Below the pieces are notes generated by a model. That model was not told the DNA's origin. It made no database searches and was given only the letters and a program-made list of their open reading frames with translations. From Naegleria lovaniensis (lineage: Eukaryota > Heterolobosea > Eutetramitea > Acrasida > Naegleriidae): 64,000 nucleotides of DNA. The stretch is taken from the NCBI RefSeq assembly GCF_003324165.1, contig NW_025407859.1, positions 372,001 through 436,000 of the forward strand, given 5' to 3'. The position numbers and the translations under genes are program-made. Positions 42,659 through 53,158 of the stretch are shown here, one piece after another; the first letter of the stretch is position 1, and the number at the start of each line of letters is the position of its first letter.

Positions 42659-42866
42659 TTTTTAAGCGATGAGATTGTAATCAAAATGTCATTGAGACCA
42701 GACAGACCACATGTCTTCTCTCAAATACTCAAGTGAGATTATTTGAAAGATCAAAAAAAGCCCTTCATTAATAAATTGCAAAGAAAAATTGAGTGGAAAG
42801 ATGAAATTCACTCCCGCCACTTCACATTCCGCCAACGCTATTTGTTGAAATTCAAAAAAATAAAAA
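42659..42866. promoter_or_regulatory. Intergenic region between divergent hydrolase and MCM2 genes
   Basis: 208 bases separate the two start codons and must hold both promoters. No TATA-like or other site is singled out. Confidence 0.4.
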
Positions 42867-45521
42867 ATGTCAAACAACGGTTTTGATGACAACACACGAG
42901 AAACACAAGAAGAAGACATGTTTGAAGATGAAATTCCGTTCGATGACGAAGATGAGAACGATGAAGGAGAAGATTTATTTGCCGATGATGTTTTAGAAGA
43001 AGATTATCGAGCCGAACCCCATGAAGAGGATTTTTATGATGAACAATACATTGATAACGAAGAATATCAGCCCATGAGTTATCATGAAAGAATGAGAGCT
43101 GAAGAGCAAATGCAAAACCGAGAAGCGGAGGAGGAAACGGAAAACGAAGTGGAACAGGCACTCCAGAGAAATGAAAGAAAAAGTTGGAGTGCCGCTGATA
43201 ATGCCGTCTTTCACACCTTGTTCAATGACGACGAAAACAATGACGAAGAAAATAATGATGCCTTCAATGACGATGATGAAGATGAAAATGATGGTCGGTT
43301 CGAAGATTTATTGAACAATCTTCGAGAACAGCTGACCATCAGCAAAAAGCGAGATCGAATCGTGAAAGCATTCAAGAAGTTTTTCACGGAACAAAAAAAG
43401 GATGTCTATATGGAAGCCATCAAAAATGTGGTGGCCAATAACAAGAAGTCTCTTGTTGTCAACTTTTCTGACCTTTCAGTAGAGCCATTTCTGTTAATAT
43501 TCCTTACAGAGGAACCTGATGCAATCATTGAAATTATGGAAGAAGCTCTCAGACAAATTGTCAATCGATATTTCCCAAATTATGCTGGTTTTACTCTTGA
43601 CAAGGACGAAATAATTCATGTTCGTATCAAGAATCTGCCAGCTGTTGAATCCATTCGAGACCTCAGACATTCTACTTTGAACCAATTGATCGCTGTTCGA
43701 GGAGTGATCACAAGAAGAACTGCCATGTTCCCTCAGCTAAAACTTGTATCCTATGATTGTGTCAAGTGTGGTGAACGATTGAATCCTGTGACTGTTCGAA
43801 GTGCCTCCGAAGTTGCAAAGCCATCCAGCTGCCCTGGCTGTGCAGGAAAGAATTGTTTTGTCATTAATGAAGCCAAGACGCTCTACTCCAATTATCAAAA
43901 GATTACCATTCAAGAGCCACCAGGTACTGTCCCCGCAGGAAGAATTCCTCGATCCAAAGATGTAATTTTAACAAACGATTTAATTGATTGTGCAAGACCT
44001 GGAGAAGAAGTCATTGTAGTAGGAGTTTTTAAACAAAATTATGATGCTTTCCTCAATGTTAAACAAGGATTTCCAGTCTTTGCGACAATAATTGAAGCGA
44101 ATTACGTTGAGAAATTATTTGACAAGAGAAATGAGGCCATCACTAAAGAAGATGAACGAAAACTGCAAGAATTGGCCAGAAATCCTTACATTTTCGAGAA
44201 ACTTGTGAAATCCATTGCTCCCTCAATTTTTGGCCATGAAGATATCAAAAGAGGTATTGCTTTGAGTTTATTTGGAGGAGTTCGAAGAGTTTCAGCAGAA
44301 CACACTACAAGAGGTGACATCAATGTACTTATTCTAGGAGATCCAGGAAAAGCCAAATCTCAATTTTTGAAATATATTGAAAAAACAGCCACTCGAGCAG
44401 TTTATACAACAGGTAAAGGTTCTTCAGCAGTAGGTTTAACAGCTGCTGTCAAGAAGGATGCAATTACTGGTGAATGGACTCTCGAAGGAGGTGCTTTAGT
44501 GCTGGCCGATGAAGGAGTTTGTATGATTGATGAGTTCGACAAAATGAATGACCAAGATAGAACCTCTATCCATGAAGCCATGGAACAACAGAGTATCTCA
44601 ATTTCAAAGGCAGGTATTGTCACTACACTTCAGGCTCGATGTGCTGTCATTGCTGCAGCCAATCCTATCAAAGGGAGATATGATACATCCAAAACATTCC
44701 ATCAGAATGTTGAACTATCAGAACCTATTCTCTCTCGATTTGACATTCTTTTCATTGTAAGAGATATAGTTGACGAAAAAATTGACGAAAACTTGGCACT
44801 GTTTGTTGTGAATAGTCACTTCAAAAACCATCCCGTACAAGCTGCTATTAGAAAAACTCAAGAGCAACAAGCTGCCATACGAGAACTTCTTGATGAAAGA
44901 GATGGAAAGAAGGATGATGAAGCATATCTCCAAAATAGAGATCCAATACCTCAAGAAATGCTAAAGAAATACATCATTGTTGCAAAGAGACTACGTCCTT
45001 CTCTTGCTCTTGCCAACCATGAGAAAATTACTCAATTTTATTCAGAGTTGAGAACTCGTTCTGAAGAAGGAAGTGGTTTAACCATCACAGCAAGACATTT
45101 GGAGTCCATTATTAGAATGGCTGAAGCAAGTGCCAAGATGCATTTGAGGTCCTCTGTCACTGATAGCGACGTCAACACAGCCATCTCTGTCATGTTGGAA
45201 AGTTTTATTTCAACTCAAAAATACTCTGTCGCTGGCTCTTTGAAACGAAAATTCAAAAGATATCTCCAGTCTCCAACAGATGACCATCAATTATTGTTAC
45301 ACATTCTCAATGAGATGGTCAAAGCTAAAATTTCTACAATGTTCGATGAAGACGAGGAAAACGACACTGAAATTAGCATTTCCATTAAGGAATTCAAGAA
45401 TGAGGTCGCTAAAAACAGAATATTCGACATTTCTACCTTTTTGGACAATGAAGAGTTGTTGGCAAAGAAAGGTTTCTCCATTCGGGAGAACAAAATTATT
45501 TGGACTCCACCACAACAATAG
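42867..45521 (+). CDS. MCM2: DNA replication licensing factor MCM2
   Basis: An 884-aa subunit of the MCM2-7 replicative helicase. The acidic N-terminus (Asp/Glu-rich, residues 1-150) is typical of MCM2. Four Cys at about 298-332 (CVKCGE ... CPGCAGKNC) form the zinc ribbon. The AAA+ core has a Walker A of the MCM type GDPGKAKS (about 491-498), the Walker B block CMIDEFDKM (about 552-560), the sensor segment AAANPIKGRY, and the arginine finger in LSRFDILF (about 624). The C-terminal winged-helix region runs to PPQQ. Assignment to MCM2 rather than another MCM rests on the acidic tail and on FEDLLNNLREQLTISKKRDR. The ATG follows a run of A. No introns. Confidence 0.95.
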   Translation: MSNNGFDDNTRETQEEDMFEDEIPFDDEDENDEGEDLFADDVLEEDYRAEPHEEDFYDEQYIDNEEYQPMSYHERMRAEEQMQNREAEEETENEVEQALQRNERKSWSAADNAVFHTLFNDDENNDEENNDAFNDDDEDENDGRFEDLLNNLREQLTISKKRDRIVKAFKKFFTEQKKDVYMEAIKNVVANNKKSLVVNFSDLSVEPFLLIFLTEEPDAIIEIMEEALRQIVNRYFPNYAGFTLDKDEIIHVRIKNLPAVESIRDLRHSTLNQLIAVRGVITRRTAMFPQLKLVSYDCVKCGERLNPVTVRSASEVAKPSSCPGCAGKNCFVINEAKTLYSNYQKITIQEPPGTVPAGRIPRSKDVILTNDLIDCARPGEEVIVVGVFKQNYDAFLNVKQGFPVFATIIEANYVEKLFDKRNEAITKEDERKLQELARNPYIFEKLVKSIAPSIFGHEDIKRGIALSLFGGVRRVSAEHTTRGDINVLILGDPGKAKSQFLKYIEKTATRAVYTTGKGSSAVGLTAAVKKDAITGEWTLEGGALVLADEGVCMIDEFDKMNDQDRTSIHEAMEQQSISISKAGIVTTLQARCAVIAAANPIKGRYDTSKTFHQNVELSEPILSRFDILFIVRDIVDEKIDENLALFVVNSHFKNHPVQAAIRKTQEQQAAIRELLDERDGKKDDEAYLQNRDPIPQEMLKKYIIVAKRLRPSLALANHEKITQFYSELRTRSEEGSGLTITARHLESIIRMAEASAKMHLRSSVTDSDVNTAISVMLESFISTQKYSVAGSLKRKFKRYLQSPTDDHQLLLHILNEMVKAKISTMFDEDEENDTEISISIKEFKNEVAKNRIFDISTFLDNEELLAKKGFSIRENKIIWTPPQQ

Positions 45522-46479
45522 CTGTGGTGCTTTCTATAACACTCTATCAATTTGACAGGATGACATTGTATCTATTTGGTGCAAATTCCTCAATGATTGT
45601 CATCAAGCGAGTGACAAGTCAACAATAAGTGTTCTCGTCTGTTGACTACTTATCGTTAATTGATGTTTATAATTGATGAACGGCTTAATCTAAACGAAAA
45701 TGGATGAAAATTAACCTAGAGTCTAAAAAGTGCTTGAAAATAACCATTCCTATCAGAGAGATATTCAATGTTAAATGGAACATATGAATACATTTCCACT
45801 TGATATATACGAATATTTCAACTGTTAACTCAATAATATATGCATTCGATATTTATTCTTATATGAGGTTCGATGTTGCGTTACATCCACGCTGTCAACA
45901 CCTGTCCCTTCACCCCTCAACAATGGTTGCAAAATAGCCATCATTCTACAATGTGTGTGAAATAAGTGAAAATTTGACGCTAATTTGAAATGACGTTGCT
46001 TTTTACCTCAAGCACATCAAGCATTGTTTTGACACTTCTTGAGAGGAATGAAAGTATCCTTCATCTAAGGTGAGGAAATTATCCAATTTTGACGACACAT
46101 CATGTCGTTTGTCTTTGCACTCAGCCTTCAAACAACAGCACTTGACAACACCACGAACGTTGTGCTGAATCTGTAAAGTTTTAAGCGCAGCACTTTCACA
46201 AGTTCAAAAAAACATCAATACAAACAACAACAATTCAACACGTTGAACTTGATAGGCAACACCCTTGTTACAAACACTGAACTCTAAAGACGACAATCTT
46301 GTGGTCAACACGTCAACACATCTTGCCATCCACTCTTTCAGAAACAAACTCCGTTTTAACGGGACAAGCCCTTCCCAGAACAGTTTCAACTGCCTTTGTG
46401 GGACCAGCAAAAAAGAGCAAGATTCACCCCGAGTTGTGCCTTCTTCCTAGGAGCAGAGAATCGCGTCTGTATTTTACAT
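45522..46479. other. Intergenic region without a recognised gene
   Basis: About 960 bases of AT-rich sequence after MCM2. Only short frames without domains are present and no tRNA-like fold was found. Confidence 0.45.
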
Positions 46480-46800
46480 AGTTATCGTCGGTAGTAAATG
46501 AAGCTTATTGAATGCATATTGTGCATAAGTAGTGTCTCCTTATTGCGGTCTGTTATTTCGAAGGTGATTCAAGCTTGTTTCCGTAGGTACAGCCGACGGT
46601 AAAACTCGAGATAAAAAATACTGTCGGGAGTTACTGATGAAAAGAATCCACCAAGACACAAAATACAGCCGGAAGAAGCATCATGTTAAATATTCTAATA
46701 ATGGAGGTTTAATGAACGAAATAACGACGGAAATACTGTTGAAATAACCTATCACAACACCTGTGGCTGTTACTATCGATAATAATGATGGAAATATTCT
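46480..46800. repeat. Left degenerate repeat array (AAAATACTGTCGG-like units)
   Basis: At least five imperfect copies of a 12-14-base motif read in one orientation (for example AAAATACTGTCGG, AAAATACAGCCGG, GACGGAAATACTGT). They are the reverse complement of the units in the right array at 49650-49990. Confidence 0.6.
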
Positions 46801-46895
46801 TATTTTATTTTAATTCAATTTGAAATTTTTTTGGTTCAATATTTGATTTAAAATTGTTATTGCAAATGCATTTTAAATTTTATTGGCATCATAAT

Positions 46896-47593
46896 TTACA
46901 ACTCAACAACGTTGGCAGGGTTGACAGGTTTTGAGCGTCTCATTTTCGCTGATGATGATTTACGTAAATGCTCTTGATACAATTTATATTCCTCAGAATT
47001 GATGTCATATACATCTTCGTCGTTTTCAAAGTCAAAAAGGTTGTCTGAATTTTTGCTTTTTGAGACTCCAGATCTTCTACGAAGTTTCGCCTTCTTTTTT
47101 GCGTTCACAAATATTTGACTTATATGTTTCCTGCATATCTTTATCAACTAAAAACGATTGTTGTGAAATTTAGTCAAACAAATAACAAACACAACTTACT
47201 ATTTCATCTACCTGGGATTTATCACAATCTGAAAGAATACTATAGTTTGGAAGACTTGAACAAAATGTTTTAACATGAGTAACCACTGTCTGAAAGTTGA
47301 AGCTTTTGCTCTTGTGTTTGGGGATTAGAACAGATCTGAAGAATTAAAATTTATAGGAACATTACAACTTACTTGGGAGAGAAATGAATGAAATTTCAAT
47401 TTACAACATTGTTTGATGCTTCATGGAAAGAAATGATCACCAAGAAATATTGACATGAAACAAACCTTGCGTTGTTCTGAGTTAAGAATTGCTTGCTTTC
47501 TTGAAAAAGTGTTATATTCAATGATGGAGCTATATAAGAAATGTTTTTTCGATTACGTTTCTTCTTGATACCCCTTACAGTGTCAGTTGGCAT
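46896..47593 (-). CDS. Small basic protein of unknown function (3 exons)
   Basis: Exons 47593-47466 (GTTTGT donor), 47335-47200 (GTAAGT donor) and 47147-46896 join in frame to 171 aa. The N-terminus is basic (TVRGIKKKRNRKN), the middle is mixed, and a helix-like segment (VDEILIKICRKHISQIFVNA) leads into KKKAKLRRRSG, then an acidic FDFENDEDVYDINSEEY stretch and a basic tail. The pattern of a hydrophobic helix followed by a basic cluster suggests nucleic-acid binding, and a histone-fold-like helix is conceivable, but no family is recognised. It is divergent from the transposase-like gene and lies inside the same repeat-bounded unit, so it may be an accessory DNA-binding factor of the element. 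It shows no breaks. Confidence 0.6.
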
Positions 47594-47729
47594 TATGATT
47601 GGTTTTTTTTTGTTTTGATTTTTGAAAATATTTAAACGGGTCAACTTTGAAACTATTGGAGAGAAGTTTTTGTAAGCGAGTTCAGATCGAGCGCGCACAG
47701 GAAGCGTTTTCTTTACAAAAAAAAATATC
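47594..47729. promoter_or_regulatory. Shared promoter region inside the candidate element
   Basis: 136 bases between two divergent start codons. A-rich bases precede the right-hand ATG and a poly-A/T stretch lies on the left. Joint expression of the two genes is inferred from the arrangement. Confidence 0.4.
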
Positions 47730-49442
47730 ATGCTTCAGAACAAGGCCGAATCCAAAATCTTTGACGTGGTTTCCTTAAGAATGTGTCACAAGTGCAATGT
47801 ACATGATTTGGAATTGTATATCCATAATTCGGCAAAGTGTAAAATCTTGAATCCCTCTATCAAATGCACTTGTTTTTCATGCGGCACAACTTACTTCACT
47901 TGCCCTTTTTGCAAAGATTGCTTCTCCGACTCTCATGCATCCAATTTTTTAAAACACATGAAAAGATGTTCAAACAAAGATGAAGCTCAGAACCCCGTTT
48001 TCAAGTGTTGCTCCGAACAAACGACAGAGTTTGATCATTATTATTCTCATATCATCAAAAATCATTGTGGTCATTTGTGTTCGTTTTTAAAAAAACGCAA
48101 ACATGAGGATAAATTGGATGACGAAAAAAACAACAAGAAAACGACAGGAGTGGTTGTTATGGAGGAAGGCTGTGATATTGGTGGTTTATTGATGAACTTA
48201 GAAGCTCTCACTGCTGACGTGCAGAATTTAGTACAAACACCATTTCCAATATTTGAATTTTTTGAGAAACTAAAACAATCTATGCCATATGTATCAAATC
48301 ACTCGTGCGAGCATGAACAAGAATTTCACTTCCCTAAAGATCACCCTTTTGAAAGTTTTGAAGAATTATGTTGTTTTATGTTAATCAATCACTTTGGAAT
48401 TTCTAAATAATTTCATGATTCAAATGCTGAAATCAACATTTAAAGACCGTCCTGAGTTGATGAAATTATTTGTGAGCTATGATACCTTGAAAGCAAGAGG
48501 AAATAATTTGAACCCCCAAAAACCCATGCAGTTCAATGATAATTTCATCCTTTACTCTGTACAAGATACTATTCGAAACATGTTAATGGATCCGTATTTG
48601 GTCAACCAATTATGTCTTAACCGAGAAAAGCATCAACAACAGTTTGCAACCAAGCAACCATTTCAATCTAAAATATTCAACAAAATTTTGGAGAAGTGTC
48701 AAAGTGATATATTCCCTCTTGTGATGCTGATATATGTGGACGATTTTGTAAATTCAGAACAAAGTCAACATCAACATGTGGAGTGTATTCAAGTTTGTTG
48801 AATTTCAATAGCGACTACATGAGAAAACTTGAATCTATAAGCTTACTTGGGTTCTCAAAAACTCACTGCGATTTTTGGACAATGACAAGCCATTTGATGA
48901 AAGAAATTAATCACCTTGATGGGGAGATAATTGAAATAGAAGATCCCTCTACAGGTGAGTCTAGAAAATTTCAGATTGTTGTTGCAGAGTTTTTATGGGA
49001 CACAGTCGAGAAGATGTATTCCTTGCAACTCATGAAAGAAGAATGTAGCCGTTGTGAAGGAATTTATGATAATCAACATAAAACACCAGATTGTTTATTT
49101 GGAGCGTCTACGATAGAAGATCCAAAGTATGTCACGCATTTCGAGAAAAGAAATATATTTGAAGCAAACACTGTTATTAATAGCATCGATTTAAGATCAA
49201 ATGACAGAACAAAGGACAAGGGTTTTAAACCCTTAATATGGGAAGAAATGCAATTCAAAGATTTGAAATTATCTAAAGCGAAAATAACGCAAAAATTGCG
49301 AGAATTACCTGCTCTGCATATCATAGATAATCCTTTTTTAAAATATCCTAATACTGTGGATGCATTTCACAAAGCCTTAATTGATTTTTTCCATTTAGAG
49401 ATGTTTCCTATATGTATCACCTCAAATGCATTCCACAACTAA
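47730..49442 (+). pseudogene. Transposase-like gene with C2H2-type fingers, broken
   Basis: The N-terminal part has several Cys/His pairs spaced like zinc fingers (MCHKCNVHDLELYIHNSAKC; TCPFCKDCFSDSH). Further on, IYVDDFVN followed by LLNFNSDYMRKLESISLLGF and LMKEINHLDGEIIEI, then CSRCEGIYD, recalls a large family of proteins of animal and protist transposons that carry a YDDF block, a KEIN-L block and a Cys pair. I do not know a settled name for that family. Sense is spread over more than one frame, with about two breaks, so the copy is probably inactive, though the remaining stretches look little worn. Its partner is the small divergent gene. Confidence 0.5.
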
Positions 49443-49649
49443 TGCTATCAGCAATAGATATCAGCAAAGTCAAGTCTAAATGTAGCTGTATTTGCTATTC
49501 ATTGCCATCTGGGTTAAAGTGGCAATTGAATCAATTTGCATTTTGTTATAATTTTTGTAAATAAATATTAATTTTCTAAATATTTCAAAAATCAACAAGT
49601 CTTATTCAACAAAGTATCGATGAAAATAATTCGTGGTACTTTCATCCGA

Positions 49650-49990
49650 ACCAATCCGAAGGTATTGTCCGTCGTTGTTATCATAATTAATTTCAATCAT
49701 TATTTTGTCAATATTATTTTCCGTCCATATCTTGCCAGTGGTATTTCATCCGACAGTATTGGTCGAGCAGTAAAATATGTCATATATTCGTCGGTCAGTA
49801 TTTTCCTCATTTACTTTTCCGACGGTATTTTGATGACCAGTATTATGCACATGTAATTGCCCTGTTGTATTATGTCGTCCTTGATGCCATGGTTAATATC
49901 CATCAGTATTTTAACCAGGGATATTCTCCATCCGTATTCGTCCAGCAGTATTTTAATCGACGGTATTTTTCGATGGTAGATAAACGTCTT
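49650..49990. repeat. Right degenerate repeat array (CGACGGTATTTT-like units)
   Basis: More than ten imperfect copies of a CCGAC-[AG]GTATTTT motif, spaced about 13-17 or 30 bases apart. They lie in inverted orientation relative to the array at 46480-46800. Confidence 0.6.
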
Positions 49991-51003
49991 ATTTTTGACC
50001 GCACTTATTTTCTGATTACTCATGCGGTATACCTGCTTCCTTCTGCTCCTAGGTTGTCTTTATCACACAATCAAATTTTTAAAAAATATTCTTTGACGAG
50101 GTTTGGATTGAGGAGTTTAACACACAAGGACAACAACAATAGCGGTTGTGTGCAATTTATCATCATTAGTAATAGCATTGTTCTCATCATTGTCGAAAGC
50201 ATTTTGTTTCATTGTTTTTACTTGGTAGTTCCTTGTCCGCACATAATTCTCTCACTGAAGATTTTACTGATTCCGCTCTCTTTATCTCTATTTCATTATC
50301 ATCATCGGTTGATTATCCAACCATTGTAATTTAGCCAAACTAGACTTTTACTTTTCGAGAGAGATATTTATCATTTCTATTTATTGTACATACTCTCTGA
50401 ATCGCGTCTCTTGTAGCATCATCATCACCAGCGTAAAGAATTCATCCAGGCCATTCGTCCAGTCTTTACGGAACGTTCGAAAATACTAGTAACAACACTT
50501 TGCATCACTTTGATCATCCTTCTCTAACGGTTCTATCTGATAACCGCTCTAACTGACATAATATTTCAATTGTCAGTTGTAAAACTCAATCCTCTAGAGG
50601 CGCAACCACTCATTCACTCAACTATCGTAATTACGTTGTGCTTGTTCCCGCCCTGTCAGACAACCTTTTCAATAACCCCTCACTTTTGAGAGTAATAACA
50701 CTTTGTGGATCACTTCATTACCTCTCAAAATATTACATTCATCAGTCACCATTAACAATTACACAGCTTGATAACTGAGAGTGAGTGACAAATCTGTGGC
50801 GAATCATCATTTATTTCTACAACGACTTTGTTTTGCATTTTGTACTTTTTCTCAAAGAAATAGCGATACTTGTCGTTGAGCATTGATATCTCCAATTACC
50901 TCTCTCTAGACATTCTCTCTAGCTCTGTAATCATTCTCCAACCTGTATTAACTCTTGTTGACAAGATCAACCAAATCATTCATCACCTCCCTCATCCATC
51001 TTT
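49991..51003. other. Long intergenic or 5' leader region
   Basis: About 1 kb before the next start codon, pyrimidine-rich and AT-rich, without a convincing reading frame, tRNA or conserved motif. A long 5' untranslated region or distal promoter is possible. Confidence 0.4.
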
Positions 51004-52833
51004 ATGCAATACAACCATAACCCAACCACAATTACCATGAACACCACCATGACTACTCAAAGACAAGAACTCTTCCTCAGAGACATGCTCAATGGATCAT
51101 CGAGTAACAATAACTCTGACGATTCAAGCACTAACAACTCTCAAACTCCATCCATCCAGCTCACTAAAATTTTGTCACCATTCCAACTTTATACCAAGAA
51201 GAGAACAGACATTAACAACAACTCTGTAGAGATTTCATTGTTAGGAAAGAGTACAGAACATACTTCGCTTGACATTCAAACAGAAAAGTCAGTGAGTGTG
51301 TACTTGGCTGAAGAAGGTCTTTCCTCCACTGTTGTTTGTGCAAGTCACTTGATCAAGAAGATTCTTCCAATAACATTCAGTTCAGTTAAAAAGAATGATA
51401 AGGTCTCAGTTGTATCGTGTAATGGTACACGAAATAATTCCAAGACATGTTCAGTAGCAACCACAACCACAACCTTGAACTCAAATCAACCACCTAAGGT
51501 GGCATTCAGAGTGAAGAGTCATGGCAAAGGTTGTAATGGAACAGTGAAACTCTTTGTGATACCATTCGTAGTGACTGATAATGATGCTGCCAAGACAGAA
51601 GAGCATTACTATCTCATGATTAAGGCCAAGAGAAATTCGTTAGGTAAAGGAAACAACAAGTACGGTATTGAGAATGCCTACATGTTCAGAAAGTCCATGG
51701 ATAATGACTTGATCGATCAAATTATTGACCGTGTTCAATCATTTGATGCCTCCTCTGCAACTGTCACAGCAACAACAAACACCTCGAGCGTCACATCTGC
51801 CAACAACAAACCAACTTCAAGACCTGTTCCACAAGAACCATCCTCACCAACCAACAAGAAGCGAAGAGTGAGAAGCAGCAGTAACGCCATCCAAAACGAT
51901 GCTAACAAGACCAAACTGAGAAAGACTCAACTAGAAGGAAGTGTTAAGGAAGAGAAGCAAATCTCGACGGTTGGAGGAGCACCAAGTACTTTTGTTGGAG
52001 TCTCGTCGTCATCCTTGGCTGCCAACAACAACAATATGTATCACAAGACAACCTCTCTTCATCAATTCCAACAACCTCAACAACAACAACAATATCACCA
52101 ACCACATGTCTCGTCCACCAACTGCAATCCTTTCAACGCACAGAGACCAATCAATAATAGTAACAACACTACACGAAACAGCGTTCTGTCTCAAGGAACA
52201 GTTCCACTTGGCATGGAATTTGCAAACCATACTTCACAAAGACTTCCACAAACTAGCTACTCGAATACAACGCTTTCCTCAAACCAACAATCAAGCAATA
52301 CATTGGCATCCATGATGGCAAACATGATGAATAATCCACCACCAACCTATACCATTGATAACACATCTTGGAACAATCACACCTCAACAACAAATACTGG
52401 AAACAGCAATGTTGGCAATTTGATGAAGAATCACATTCTTGAGATGGATTTCCAAAAGCAATACGGAAGACAATCCACATTCCAAACGCAACAGTCTTCA
52501 TACCAACCAATTCAATATTATCAAGCTCCATCCCAATCCACTTCTCATTCTAATTATGGAGGTGACAACAGAGCCTTAAAACGAACGCTAGATGAAATCT
52601 TTTGTGAGGAGTTTGCCACTTCAAACATGCATCAGCAACCACAGTATACCTCTAACGTTTATCAAAACCATCCAATGATGAATCCTGTACAACAAAACTT
52701 TGTTCATTTATCTACTGATGAAGATATCATGTCCATGCAACATCAGGAAATGGCTGAAATCATTGATTCCATTCAAATGTTTGATATGCCTCTTGTGAAT
52801 GAAGAAGATGAACAACTTAACTTTTTCTGCTAA
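51004..52833 (+). CDS. Asn/Gln/Ser/Thr-rich protein, possible transcription regulator
   Basis: A 609-aa protein that I do not recognise. Residues about 55-250 are the only non-repetitive part (ILSPFQLYTKKRTDINNN ... FRVKSHGKGCNGTVKLFVIP ... DNDLIDQIIDRVQSF) and look like a beta-rich globular domain. A basic segment (KKRRVRSSSN) that could be a nuclear localisation signal follows, then about 330 residues rich in Asn, Gln, Ser and Thr with a short acidic and hydrophobic C-terminus (EIIDSIQMFDMPLVNEEDEQ), reminiscent of activation domains. The start ATG is at 51004 but later in-frame ATGs are possible. The 1-kb upstream leader is unusually long for this window. No introns. Confidence 0.6.
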   Translation: MQYNHNPTTITMNTTMTTQRQELFLRDMLNGSSSNNNSDDSSTNNSQTPSIQLTKILSPFQLYTKKRTDINNNSVEISLLGKSTEHTSLDIQTEKSVSVYLAEEGLSSTVVCASHLIKKILPITFSSVKKNDKVSVVSCNGTRNNSKTCSVATTTTTLNSNQPPKVAFRVKSHGKGCNGTVKLFVIPFVVTDNDAAKTEEHYYLMIKAKRNSLGKGNNKYGIENAYMFRKSMDNDLIDQIIDRVQSFDASSATVTATTNTSSVTSANNKPTSRPVPQEPSSPTNKKRRVRSSSNAIQNDANKTKLRKTQLEGSVKEEKQISTVGGAPSTFVGVSSSSLAANNNNMYHKTTSLHQFQQPQQQQQYHQPHVSSTNCNPFNAQRPINNSNNTTRNSVLSQGTVPLGMEFANHTSQRLPQTSYSNTTLSSNQQSSNTLASMMANMMNNPPPTYTIDNTSWNNHTSTTNTGNSNVGNLMKNHILEMDFQKQYGRQSTFQTQQSSYQPIQYYQAPSQSTSHSNYGGDNRALKRTLDEIFCEEFATSNMHQQPQYTSNVYQNHPMMNPVQQNFVHLSTDEDIMSMQHQEMAEIIDSIQMFDMPLVNEEDEQLNFFC

Positions 52834-53158
52834 TTCTAAGTTTCTATAATAATCGCTAGAAAACAATGTAAATAAGAACATTAAATAATTTTGATAATTG
52901 TATTAAGAATGTGTTTTGTTTTTATGTAAACTTTTTGATGAGCTAATTTCGCATACAAGTTCAACAGCATAACAGCTGTTGCAGTTTGGATTTGATTCAA
53001 AGGCGATGAATCGTATCTCCATCAACCAACGTTTACGAATTTCCTCAAATCATAAAAAAGCCATCGCTTGAAACAACAAACTTTATGAGATTGTATCAAT
53101 CCGAGTAGCACAAGATCATCGTTATTTTCAAACAGGTAGAATACTAGCAGCTCCCAGG
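52834..53158. other. Intergenic region
   Basis: 325 AT-rich bases between two plus-strand genes. No feature is recognised beyond the 3' flank and presumed promoter. Confidence 0.4.

Larger units (their letters stand above)
46480..49990. mobile_element. Candidate mobile element: two divergent genes between inverted repeat arrays
   Basis: About 3.5 kb. Degenerate 12-14-base units face inward in opposite orientation at the two ends. Between them lie a small three-exon gene on the minus strand and a transposase-like gene on the plus strand, sharing a 136-base promoter region. The larger gene is broken in about two places. Exact ends and target duplication were not found by eye. It is distinct in repeat sequence and gene content from the element at 32-36 kb. 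Confidence 0.5.

Noticed and set aside
46204-46481. Short overlapping frames on both strands after MCM2
   Set aside because: About 60 codons each, no domain, no start context, mutually overlapping.
46480-49990. CRISPR-like array at the flanks
   Set aside because: The repeats are short, degenerate and inverted between the two sides, with no uniform spacers, in a eukaryotic genome.
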